From Fremontodendron californicum (lineage: Eukaryota > Streptophyta > Magnoliopsida > Malvales > Malvaceae), in assembly GCA_030761205.1 (NCBI GenBank), contig JAULJL010000033.1, forward strand, positions 2,666,001 to 2,730,000: a stretch of 64,000 nucleotides of DNA. The letters are read 5' to 3'. Positions 33,747 to 44,981 of the stretch are shown here, one piece after another. The position numbers were made by a program, and so were the translations under genes. The first letter of the stretch is position 1; the number at the start of each line of letters is the position of its first letter. The notes below the pieces were generated by a model that was not told where the DNA came from, did no database searches, and saw only the letters and a program-made list of their open reading frames with translations.

Positions 33747-36700
33747 GTGTACGGATGCGGAATATGAGGACCCTCCTGTCAGTAATTCTGAAATTGATTT
33801 TGAAAGACCCATTTGCACGGGTGATTTTGAGGCTAATGAAGATACTGAGGATTATGGTCTACCTCCGGATCTATTGAGGAAAATAGAACAAGAGGAGAAG
33901 CAAGTACTTCCTCATAAGGAATTATTGGAAACAATAAATTTGGGAAATAATGAAGAGATAAAAGAAATCAGAATTGGAACTTCATTGTCACCATTAATAA
34001 AAAATGAATTGATAGCTTTGCACCAGGAGTATGTGGATGTATTTGCATGGTCTTACCAAGATATGCCAGGGTTAGATCCGGATATTATGGTTCATAAGCT
34101 CCCTTTAAGGCCAGAGTACAAGCCAATTCAGCAAAAGTTGAGAAGAGTGAGGCCTGATATGCTATTAAAGATAAAAGAGGAAGTGAAGAAACAATTTGAT
34201 GCTGGATTCCTAGAGGTGGCAAAATATCCAGAATGGGTGGCAAATATTGTTCCAGTACCGAAGAAGGATGGCAAGGTGCGGATGTGCGTTGATTATCGAG
34301 ATTTGAACAAGGCCAGCCCTAAAGATAATTTCCCTTTGCTCCATATTGATACTCTGGTGGATAATACAACGAAGAGTTCTTTATTTTCTTTTATGGACGG
34401 ATTCTCAGGATACAATCAAATCAAGATGGCACCGGAAGATATGGAGAAAACCATATTTGTTACAATGTGGGGCACCTTCTGCTACAAAGTAATGCCATTT
34501 GGATTGAAGAATGCTGGGGCAACATACCAGAGAGCCATAGTGACCTTGTTTCATGATATGATGCATAAGGGAATTGAGGTCTACGTTGATGATATGATCG
34601 CAAAGTCACAAGGAGAAGAAGAGCATATTGCGAATCGTAAGAAGCTCTTTGAACGATTAAGGAAATTTAGACTCAAGCTAAATCCGGAAAAATGCACTTT
34701 TGGAGTCACCTCGGGGAAGTTGTTGGGTTTTGTTATCTGCAAAAGAGGAATTGAGATTGACCCAGATAAAGTGAATGCCATTCAGAATTTGCCACCACCT
34801 CACACTCAAAAAGAAGTAAGAGGCTTTCTAGGGAGATTGAATTACATTGCTCGGTTTATTTCACAGTTAACCGACAAATGTGATCCAATATTTAAGTTAC
34901 TTTGAAAGCGTGATCCAGGAGAATGGGATGAAGGGTGTCAGATTGCTTTTGAAAAGGTTAAGCATTATTTATCAAACCCACCAGTATTAATGCCGCCAAT
35001 CTCGGATAAACCAATGATACTATATTTATCAGTATTTGAAAGATCCATTGGTTGTGTTTTGGGGCAGCTTGATGAAACGGGAAAGAAAGAGCAGGCAGTT
35101 TACTATCTCAGCAAGAAGTTCACAGATTATGAGTTGAAATATTCGTCGGTAGAAAAGTTGTGCTGCGCCTTAGCTTGGACTGCTCGAAGACTCAGACAGT
35201 ATATGTTGTACCACACAACGTGGTTGATTGCCAAGCTAGATCCAATCAAGTACATGTTGGAAGCACCCTCTCTGTCAAGAAGGACGGCAAGATGGCAGGT
35301 TTTATTGTCAGAGTACGACATTGTATATGTAAGTCAAAAAGCTATCAAGGGTAGTGTAGTGGCGGAATTCTTAGCAAATCGGGCAGTGGAAGATTATGAG
35401 CCGTTGAACTTTGACTTCCCAGATGAGGATTTGATGTATGTGTCGCAAGCAGATGAGATTCCCCTAAAGAAGAAAGTATGGAAAATGTACTTAGATGGCG
35501 CATCTAATGCCATGGGGCATGGAATCGGGGCAGTGCTTATATCCCCAGAAGAAGACTGTTATCTTTTCACTGCTAGATTGGATTTTGATTGTACAAATAA
35601 TACTGCTGAGTATGAAGCATGTACTATGGGCCTTCGTGCCGCAGTGAACAGAAATATCAAAGTATTGGAAGTTTACGGAGACTCAGCCTTGGTAATTTAC
35701 CAGTTACGAGGAGAATGGGAAACCCGAGATATAAAGCTAATCCGATATCGAGAACTCATACTGAGTTTATTATAGGAGTTCGAAGAAGTGAATTTCAATT
35801 ATTTTATTCGAGAAGAAAACCGAATGGCGGATGCTCTGGCTACTTTGTCATCAATGTTTAAAGTGAATGAAAGGGCAGAAGTTGTGCCGATCAAGATGAG
35901 CATATATGAGTCTCCTGCCCACTGCTTGAGTATCGAAGAAGAAGCAAATGGTCTCCCTTGGTATAATGACATCTTGCAGTACATCAAGAGTCAACAGTAT
36001 CCAGAACAAGCAACAGAGAATGACAAGAGGACTCTGAGAAGGTTAGCAATGGGTTTTTTTCTAGATGGGGAGATTCTCTACAAGAAAGGGAAAGATCAAG
36101 TCTTGTTGAGATGTGTCGGGTCTGCCAAAGCTCGAAGAATCATAGAAGAGGTCCATGAAGGTATATGTGGCACCCATGCTAATGGTCACATGCTTGCTAA
36201 ACAGATTATGAGGGCAGGGTACTATTGGCCGACCATGGAAGGAGATTGTATCAGTTATTCCCGGAAGTGTCATAAATGCCAGATTTATGCAGATAAGATT
36301 GATGTGTCACCATCGCCTTTACATGTCATGACTGCACCATGGCCTTTTTCAATGTGGGGAATGGATATGATCGGGCCTATTACCCCGAAAGCCTCAAATG
36401 GACTTCGTTTCATCTTGGTGGCCATAGATTATTTCACAAAGTGGGTAGAAGCTGCGTCTTATGCAAATGTAACAAAGTCGGTGGTATGCAGATTCGTCAA
36501 GAAAGAAATCATATGCCGTTATGGGTTGCTAGCAAGAATTATTTTGGACAACAAAATGATGAGAGAAGTGTGTACTCAACTCAAGATCACACATCATAAT
36601 TCGATACCTTACCGTCCGAAGATGAACGGCGCAGTAGAAGCAGCTAATAAGAACATCAAGAGGATTGTTGAAAAGATGACCAATGTGTACAAAGATTGGC

Positions 36701-37218
36701 ATGAGATCTTGCCTTTCGCTCTTCATGCATATCGTACTTCGGCTTTCGCTCTTCATGCTTATCGTACTTCGGTTCGTACATCTACAGGGGCAACACCATT
36801 TTCTTTGGTATATGGGATGGAAGCAGTGCTACCTATTGAAGTTGAGATGCCTTCACTTCGGGTTTTGATGGAAGTTGGCCTAGAAGAAGCAGAATGGGTT
36901 AGAGCTCGTTATGAACAGTTGAATCTCATCGAAGAGAAAAGATTGAAAGCAATTTGTCACTGGCAGTTGTATCAGAAAAGGATGATTCGAGCCCACAACA
37001 AGAAAGTTCGTCCCAGACAGTTCTGAGAGGGGGAGTTGGTATTGAGGAAAATTCTCCCTATAGTGAAGGACCCGAGAGGAAAATGGGCTCCAAATTGGGA
37101 AGGACCCTATGTGGTGAAGAGAGCTTTTTCTGGAGGAGCATTGATTCTAACTCGGATGGACGGAGATGATTTTAGACATCCCGTGAATGCTGATGAATTG
37201 AAGAAGTACTATGCTTAA
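33747..37218 (+). pseudogene. pol: pol exon of element Z (RT, RNase H, second RNase H, integrase), three in-frame stops
   Basis: One continuous frame of about 1156 codons, interrupted only by stops at 34903-34905, 35773-35775 and 37024-37026. RT: VPVPKKDGKVRMCVDYRDLN, FSFMDGFSGYNQIKMAPEDM, then YVDD at 34582-34593. RNase H follows at about 34990-35370 (LYLSVFERSIGCVLGQ, SKKFTDYELKYSSVEK). A second RNase H-like domain, typical of Tat, spans about 35470-35880 (MYLDGASNAMGHGIGAVL, NNTAEYEA, YGDSALVI, ENRMADALA). Integrase zinc finger: H at 36154, cysteines at 36268 and 36277. Core: D at 36364 (WGMDMIGP), D at 36547, E at 36637. D-to-E spacing is only 29 residues because 18 bp present in W are missing. 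A 30-bp tandem duplication (36713-36772) repeats FALHAYRTSA. The C-terminal piece after the last stop ends KKYYA. Confidence 0.88.
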
Positions 37219-38699
37219 AAAAAATGTGTGATGCTGTGCACATGAAAATTTGAATGATTCCAAGTGTAAAAATAGAAAGTCTATATATCTATTTCCCCTG
37301 AGAATTGCTTTTCAAAGAAAATATTTATGCTTGATATGATGAATGTCCGTCTTTCATATTCCTTCCACTAAGAAGAAATTATCCTTAGTCACCCCTTTGA
37401 GCCTTAAGAATTATTTCTTTCTTTAAACCTTGATCAAGGATCACCCTCTACACTGGAGGGCAAATGCGAGGAAAGATAATAAAAATCATGGCAAAAAAAG
37501 AAAGCCATCGGAAAATATGGCAAATGAAAGCCAACAAAGCAAAAAGAAAAGAAAGTCCAAAAAAGAACAAATGTTTCAAGAATGAGTTCTCCTCAGGAAG
37601 TGATCCTTGATCCAATCACCCTCAAACACATTTTGGGCCTATTTATCCTTCCTTTCTAAACCTAAACCTTGGCCTACATTACATGCTTTAAAAGCCCATT
37701 TTGATCAAGCATGGATATTTAATTTGAAAGGTTATTCTCAGAATCCATCCCATCTTTTGAATTGATATTTTTACCTTGGAAGCATTTAGAATTCTCAGAT
37801 GCATGGTAGAATACAAAAAAAAATGATCAAAATGAGAGGTTTAAGCCGAAAACCCCAAAGGGCGACTTAATACCGAACGGAGGAAACTTGAGTTGAAAAC
37901 CTGTAAAAGGCAGCTCAAGTACTAATCAGAGCTTGAATCAATGCTTCGTGTAATGGGGAAGAAAGCATCTGACAATCAGAGAAAAGGGGAACAATGCAGT
38001 CTGATGTAACTACAGAAGTTAAGAGGTTACCCAAGTGAATTGCTCGTTCAAGAGAAATTTCAGATGGTTTGAAAAAAGAGGGGTCCAAGATATTCCGCAT
38101 CCGGGGCATCTACAGCCTATAACCTTATATTTGTTTGTTATATCCTTGACATTTATTTTTACCATTTTAAAACATTTCTTGCAATAAATTCTTGTTATTC
38201 TTTTCATGACAATTTTTGATTGATTCATATTCTTTTTCATATACTTTTAACATGCATTATGGTTGTTATTAAATTGAATGATGTTTAGTAATAAAAATCT
38301 TTAAATAAAGGGATTTCAAAGTATTACTAAGGAATAGATTTAAATCTTGGGAAGGTTTGGAAGTTCACCAAGAAAAGAAAACAGTGAACGTAATGGAGAC
38401 TCCGTCCCGTAGTCAGAAAATCTGTGAACTTCAGCGAGAGACAGAAGCTGAGACTGTTTGACAAGATATCTTGAGTGAAGGATTCCTTAAGTGGGGCATC
38501 AATGAACAGTTGAAGACTCTGTCCTGAAGTCATATAATCTGTGAACCTCAAAGAAACCATGGATTAGAAATTATGGCACAATCATTTGATTGCATTTATT
38601 AGGAAGCATACAAGCATTTGCAAAAGCATGGCATTCTCATCATTGCATTTAGCTAACAGTGCAGAAATTAGGAAAGCATGGACTTCTCCAAAGAGAAGC
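37219..38699 (+). other. 3' UTR of element Z, proximal part
   Basis: About 1.5 kb without a credible ORF, closely matching W at 60461-61985. Contains an imperfect internal duplication around 38395-38450 and 38508-38570 (both with CTGTGAAC, TCAGCGAGAGAC versus CTCAAAGAAACC). Short minus-strand frames at 37915-38240 exist in both copies but show no recognisable domain. Confidence 0.6.
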
Positions 38700-39775
38700 T
38701 CGTTTTGTTTCTCAAAAGATTCAGAGTTTGAAATCGCCATCAAGGTATTTCCTCCTGTTTTAAATCGAATTCATTCTGTTTTATCAAATTAGTCGAGCCT
38801 TGAGACCACCGTCGAGGTATTTCTTTTTGTTTTAAATCGAATTCATTCTGTTTTATCAAATGAGTCGAGCCTTGAGACCACCGTCGAGGTACTTCCTTTT
38901 GTTTTAAATCGAATTCATTCTGTTTTATCAAATGAGTCGAGCCTAGAGACCATCGTCGAGGTATTTTCCTTTTGTTTTAAATCGAATTCATTCTGTTTTA
39001 TCAAATGAGTGGAGCCTTGAGACCATTGTCGAGGTATTTCCTTTTGTTTTAAATCGAATTCATTCTGTTTTATCAAATGAGTCGAGCCTTGAGACCATCG
39101 TCGAGGTATTTCCTTTTGTTTTAAATCGAATTCATTCTGTTTTATCAAATGAGTCGAGCCTTGAGACCACCGTCGAGGTATTTCCTTTTGTTTTAAATCC
39201 AATTCATTCTGTTTTATCAAATGTGTCGAGCCTTGAGACCACCGTCGAGGTATTTCCTTTTGTTTAAATCGAATTCATTCTGTTTTATCAAATGTGTCGA
39301 GCCTTGAGACCACCGTCGAGGTATTTCCTTTTGTTTTAAATCGAATTCATTCTGTTTTATCAAATGTGTCGAGCCTTGAGACCACCGTCGAGGTATTTCC
39401 TTTTGTTTTAAATCGAATTCATTCTGTTTTATCAAATGAGTCGAGCCTTGAGACCACCGTCGAGGTATTTCCTTTTGTTTTAAATCGAATTCATTTTGTT
39501 TTATCAAATGAGTCGAGCCTTGAGACCATCGTCGAGGTATTTCCTTTTGTTTTAAATCGAATTCATTCTGTTTTATCAAATGAGTCGAGCCTTGAGACCA
39601 CCGTCGAGGTATTTCCTTTTGTTTTAAATCGAATTCATTCTGTTTTATCAAATGAGTCGAGCCTTGAGACTACCGTCGAGATATTTCCTTTTGTTTTAAA
39701 TCGAATTCATTTTGTTTTATCAAATGAGTCGAACCCTGAGACTGTCGTCAATGTATTTTCTCTAGTTTCAAAGAC
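38700..39775 (+). repeat. 72-bp tandem array in the 3' UTR of element Z (about 14 copies)
   Basis: Unit contains TCGAGCCTTGAGACCACCGT, CGAGGTATTTCCTTTTG and AAATCGAATTCATTCTG. The spacing between successive GAGACCACCGTCGAGG copies is 71-73 bp. Copies in the middle are nearly identical and edge copies more diverged, the usual pattern of unequal exchange. Because 72 is divisible by 3 the array stays open in several frames, giving repetitive 24-residue translations that are not genes. Confidence 0.92.
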
Positions 39776-40063
39776 CTTCGGGCAGCAATTTTAAAGACCT
39801 TCGGGCACCATTTTTCTTTTCAAAATCGAATTCGTTTTCTTAAGACGGATCGAGCCTTGATTAGTCAGGGAATTCAATTTAAGGACAAATCTTCAATTTA
39901 CAGCTTATTTAAAAAAAAAAATGGAAAATGGAAAAATGATAGGAGAATGAAAAAGAAAACCCCTTTCCTTTCCATCACATGTGATTTCACTGACCGTACA
40001 AAATTAGTGTTGGTTTATCTTTGCCAGATTCCTGATTCTCAGTAATAGCCAAAGAGGGACAGC
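39776..40063 (+). other. 3' UTR end of element Z with polypurine tract
   Basis: Two units of the GACCTTCGGGCA repeat (39770-39815), the CGAGCCTTGATTAGTCAGGG block, then the polypurine tract CCAAAGAGGGACAGC at 40049-40063 directly before the LTR. Confidence 0.8.
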
Positions 40064-43000
40064 TCTAGACACCTACTTTTGTCCGGACCACTAAACAGGT
40101 ATGTTTTCTTCCTATATTGATGTTTCCGAGTGTAAAAAGACTGTTTTCATCCTGCAGGTGGTACTCCGAGACTTAGTTTAAGAGGGCGAGCACAAAAAGT
40201 CAAACTTGAAAAAAGTCAACCCCGAAAAAGTCAACCCCAGAAAGTCAACTACTGAAAAAGTCAACCAACTTTCAAAATCAAGATTTTAAGTTCAATTGAA
40301 AAATGGCGAAAGAATTTTGATAATCCGAGGTCTACATTGAAAGATATGGAGTTCGGAAGTTGGGATTTGGAGATTCAATAGAAAGGAAACCCTAATCCGA
40401 GAAATTTGGGGAAAAGTGCTTAAACGATCAAATTGATCAAAATTGAAGGTTCCAAATGAAAGATAAGCACTGACTACGGGTAATGAGAAGTCACTTGCAA
40501 GAAAAATCGAAAGAAAAGTCAATCCGGGAGAAAACCGAGAATTAGGGTTTTTAGTGGATTTCGGTGAAATCGGGAAGAATCACAGAAATGGCCTGACTTG
40601 GTAAGACAAAAGCCCCCAATGGATGAAGATTGATTAAAAAGGATGGCCCAAGGCTCAGATTGAAGAAAATCTGAAAATCAGACTTGTTTTGAGCAAAACC
40701 GGGTTTCGGAGGTAAAAGGGCAAAATTGGAAAATTTTGGGAAAAATAGCAAATGGACTCCGAAAATTCTGAAAAATTTGTCAATCTCATTCTTAAATCAT
40801 TTGAAAGAGATTGGCGAAAGAAAATCTTGATTCCGAGTTCATTTGCAAAATGGCCAAATCCCGGGCCTCCTCTACAGTAATTCAAAAAGGAAAATCCCGA
40901 AAAAATAGCAAACGAGCTCCAAATCTTTTGAAAATTTTCAGATATCATTTATAAATTATTTGTAAGAGATTGGCGAAAGAAAATCTTGATTCTGAGTTCG
41001 TTTGCAAAATGGCCAAATCTCGGGCCTTCTATGCAATAATTCAAAAAGATAAATCCCGGAAAAATAGCAAACGAGCTCCAAATCTTTTGAAATTTTGCAG
41101 ATCTCATTTTTGAATTATTTGGAAGAGATTGAAGAAAGAAAATCTTGATTCAGAGTTTGTTTGCAAAACGGCCAAATCCCGAGCCTCCTATGCAGTAATT
41201 CAAGCTGATAAATCCCGAAAAAATACCAAATGAGCTCCAAAAATTATGAAAACTTCCAGATCACACTTATTAATTATTTTGAAGAGATTGGTGAAGAAAA
41301 ATCTTGATTTGGAGCTTGTTTAAAAAATGGTAAAATGTAGGGGCATAAAAGGGCATTTTGGGAAGACAAAATCCAAATAAAAAGCAAATGGACTCAGATA
41401 ATTTTGAAAACTTTCAGAACTCAAAATTTTATTATTTTGGAAGTATTAAAAAAATAAAAATTGAATTTGGAGTCCGTTTGATATTTATTTGCATCCGGGG
41501 GGCAAAATGGTCATTTCACCCAAGCAACCGGAAAGGGCTTCTTTGGGCCTTTCAAAAAATCAGAGTTGGGCTGGAAAAGAGAAGTTCTGGCCTGCCCAAG
41601 CCCAAAGGAAGGAGGAAGCTTCTGATTTTTCAATCAAGTGGCTAAAAATCAAGAGTTAGTTAGAGATTCTCTTTTATCAAGCCATGGTGATTAAGCCACA
41701 TAGGCTAAGAAAGATTCAACATTATTCTTGGACAGCTGTAATTTGAGAGGGCTGAGATGCTAATCTAAAGGTGGTAATTTCATGATTTTTCATCTTGAAT
41801 TATTGGCAATTTGATGGAAAATTGGTTACACAAAAATGACAACATCTTGAAGCCAATATATATCCATTCGGCCAGCCCTTGTTTGGAGGTCAGATTTTCA
41901 TTTTTTCTTTTATATTTTTCTGAGTTCTTAGAGTTTTTTTACTTAGTTTTTGCTATTTTAATCTCTACTTGGTGAGTTTTCATTTTAAAATAATGTTTTT
42001 GTTCTTCCTTCATCTCCTTTCTTAAGTATATTTTTTTTACATTTTAATTTTACAATAAACTCACCATGGCCAAATGGCCTACATTATTTATTTTGAGTTG
42101 CTGTTTTTGGTTCATTTTACCATATTGTTTATGCTATTTTTTTTTTTTATTTTGATGTTTTAAATGTTATGTTACTTCATGTTCTTGAGTTATATTTTAA
42201 TTTGGTTGCTTTGTTTGTTGCCATTTATGTCTTAGATATCATGTTTTTGCATTTTTAATTTTCTGTTTTCATGTTGTTTAAATTTGAGCATGTTTTAGAT
42301 TTAGCATATTAAGTGTTTGTGAAAATGCTTGTGTGATTCTTTGCATGATTTTTGTTTTATATCTTAGTTGAGCATGTTTTAGATTTAGTATATTAAGTGT
42401 TTGTGAAAATGCTTGTGTGATTTTTGCATGATTTAAGTGTTATGACTTAGTTTTCCATTCTAGTATGCCAAGTGTTTGTGAAAATGCCATGCTTGTTGGA
42501 GCTTGAGGCCATTTGGCTACTCCATGTGTTTTACATTGTGTGTTGCATTTTTTGTCATGCTAGTTGTTAGGTTTTTGCATTTGCATGATATATGGTTGGA
42601 TTTTTGAATTAAGCATGCCTTGTGTTTGTGAAAATGCCATGCATATTTTTGGTCTAGGTTACATTAAATGCCATGCAAGTTCATTTAGGTCTAGGTTACT
42701 TTATGAATGCCATATTTTTTTTCATGATATTTAGGTTTAAATCCATGCATTTCATGCATTATGTTTGCTGCATTGTTTCATGCATTTCATGTTCATGCCA
42801 CTTGAATAATGACTTGAGCCAATTAATGGTTCAAAGTCATGCTCTCTTGAGCACACTTGTGGAAAATTAAGTTTGCCAAGTTGATTATTCTACCTTTGTT
42901 ATTTTTTTTACTTAGTCAATTTTTATCTAACTTTCAAAAAGTCCTAGCTACTGTTTCTAAATCATTTTATGAGTTTCAAATATTTTTACTTTGGTTTTTA

Positions 43001-44976
43001 AATGATTTTATCAAAGGCAAAAATGTGTTGGCAAAGCAGTTTTTTCTCCTCCAAACACTCGTACATCTCTGTTTTTTCTGGGAATTCATCTTTGATCTGA
43101 AAATTAAGCCGATTTTTTCTCGTGTATTTTTACATGTCCTGAGTCTCCAGTATTTTTTTCAGAATTTTTGGAATTTTAAAAATAGGATAAAAAATCGTGG
43201 ATTAAAACTGGACAGTGGAGTCAGAATTGAATTTAAAGAAAAACCATTTTTCTGTTTTGGTTAATTTACTTAGAGTGGGCTGATTAGGAGGGTTAGCTAC
43301 TGACTTAGGGTAGTTTCTAAGCCTTTTTAAACTCTAAAAATGATTTTTCAAGTCTCGGGTTAAGGGTAGTAAAGTCCGGATTTTTTAAACTTAGGAAATT
43401 AGAGCCATTTAAAAAATTTTAGCCCAGTTTTTATTTTTAATTCAAGCTTCTCAAAATTGTTTTCAAACAATCACAAAGTATGTTGGTTTTAGAATATTTA
43501 ATTTGACATATTTTCCTAAGGTAGCCGGATATCTTTTTAGATATACGGATTTCCTTAATTAAAGGAAAAAAAATACATTTCATGCATTGCATTTTTATAT
43601 TCATGCATTTTATATAATATGTGATTCTTGTTATAATAATTTCTATGATATTGTTATTATTTTGATTTATATTTTTGATGTTATATGGTTTATTATATGA
43701 TTTGGAATATTTCATGATATCCTATGCTTTTATTTAGTTATTTTTTGGTCATATTATTTAGCATATACTATGTTCATGCATTATTATTTCCATTTTTATT
43801 TTCATGCATATTATATGGTAGCATTATTTCATATTCCATCTCATTTAATTTATATGCCATATCATTCATGTTTGCCATGTCATTTAGGTTATTTCATTTC
43901 ATATAGAATATGTTATGTTACTTAGGTTATTTTATTTCATTTAGAAAATATCATGTTACTTAGGTTATTTCATTTCATATAGAATATGTTATGCTACTTA
44001 GGTTATTTTATTTCATTTAGAATATATCATATGACTTAGGATATTGCATCTCATATTGATTATACTATGTTCCCTAGGTCATTTTATTTTATTTATAATA
44101 TGTCATATAATTTAGGATATTGTATTTCATTTAGAATATGCTAAGGCATTTATTTCATTTCATTTAGAATATGCTAAGGCATTTACATTTTATCATATCA
44201 TTTAGGAAGCATTATATTATTTAGATTTTGCCATTTCATTTTATTTATGTCATGCATATACATATTCATATCTTTTAAAATGTTTTCAAAAGGATAATGA
44301 TTTTTTAATAAAAAATAAAGATATTCCCGAGTTAAAATAATTCATGAGTTCTCTACCGGGTTTGCTGGAGGGAATTTCATCAATTATCATTAATAAAGGA
44401 ATATCTTTCTTTCAAAAAAAGAGAATGTTTCGGAAAGTTTTTCAAAACTAATAAAAATTTATATATTTTGCCACGTTTGTTGGGGAATATAGGAAAATTT
44501 TGAATTTATAAATTCCGAATCATTTTCAATTAAAAATGGAATTATTTTTCTTTAAATTGGGAATTAACTTGAAATACTAAATTTAAAACCAATTTTTATC
44601 GAGACTTGAGATAACACACGATTAATAAGGTACCGATTTATACGGGCGTTGTGGGGGTGCTAATCCTTCCCCACACGTAACTGACTCCCGAACCCGCTTC
44701 TTTGATTTCTCTGGTTTAAAACGCAGACTTGAAATTGGTTTTTAAAATGTTTTAATTAAATTTTAAAATATTTTATAAAACCAGTTTTAATAGGTGGTCG
44801 ATCACACCTAGCTAAAAAAGATTGGTGGCGACTCTATGTCTTTTTTAAGGTCATTTTCAAAACCTTCATTTTTCTAGAGGAATTAAGTCGACTTTTCCTC
44901 GGTTTTTTTTTTTAATGTCACGCTTAACGAATAATAAAGTCTTGCGATGAGACTCGTTCTTTTTTAGGTTGCAACA
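40064..44976 (+). repeat. 3' LTR of element Z
   Basis: Aligns end to end with 21766-26688. Its first base pair is mutated from TG to TC (TCTAGACACC), and it ends GGTTGCAACA instead of GGTTGCGACA. Same internal parts: ~160-bp repeat (40720-41430), TATATATC at about 41868, TTTGTGAAAATGC-rich middle, array based on TTTCATTTAGAATAT (43850-44220). Confidence 0.9.
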
Positions 44977-44981
44977 GAGAG
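44977..44981. repeat. Target-site duplication, right of element Z
   Basis: GAGAG follows the LTR end and matches 21761-21765. The X LTR continues after it. Confidence 0.9.

Larger units (their letters stand above)
21766..44976 (+). mobile_element. Structurally complete Tat/Ogre-type Ty3/gypsy element Z (23.2 kb)
   Basis: Two LTRs of 4923 and 4913 bp in direct orientation flank a tRNA-Arg-type primer site, ORF1, gag-pro, an intron, pol, a tandem-repeat 3' UTR and a polypurine tract. Perfect 5-bp duplications (GAGAG) lie at both ends. Size, very long LTRs, an ORF upstream of gag, an intron between pro and RT and a second RNase H-like domain are the established marks of the Ogre/Tat lineage. 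Every coding region carries stops, and gag-pro and ORF1 also carry frameshifts, so the copy is structurally complete but not autonomous now. The two LTRs look about 97 percent alike by eye, implying an insertion that is not very recent. Confidence 0.9.

Noticed and set aside
37915..38240. Minus-strand ORFs conserved in Z and W (also 61160-61485), one with C-x2-C pairs
   Set aside because: Conservation is explained by overall similarity of the two copies; short, without recognisable domain. Some Tat elements do carry antisense ORFs, so kept as a weak possibility only.
38740..39651. Minus- and plus-strand ORFs of 60-166 codons with 24-residue repeats
   Set aside because: Translations of the 72-bp array, which is a multiple of three and therefore open in several frames; no start context or non-repeat domain.
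38700..39775. Regular direct repeats that could suggest a CRISPR array
   Set aside because: Head-to-tail copies without unique spacers, in a plant retrotransposon 3' UTR.
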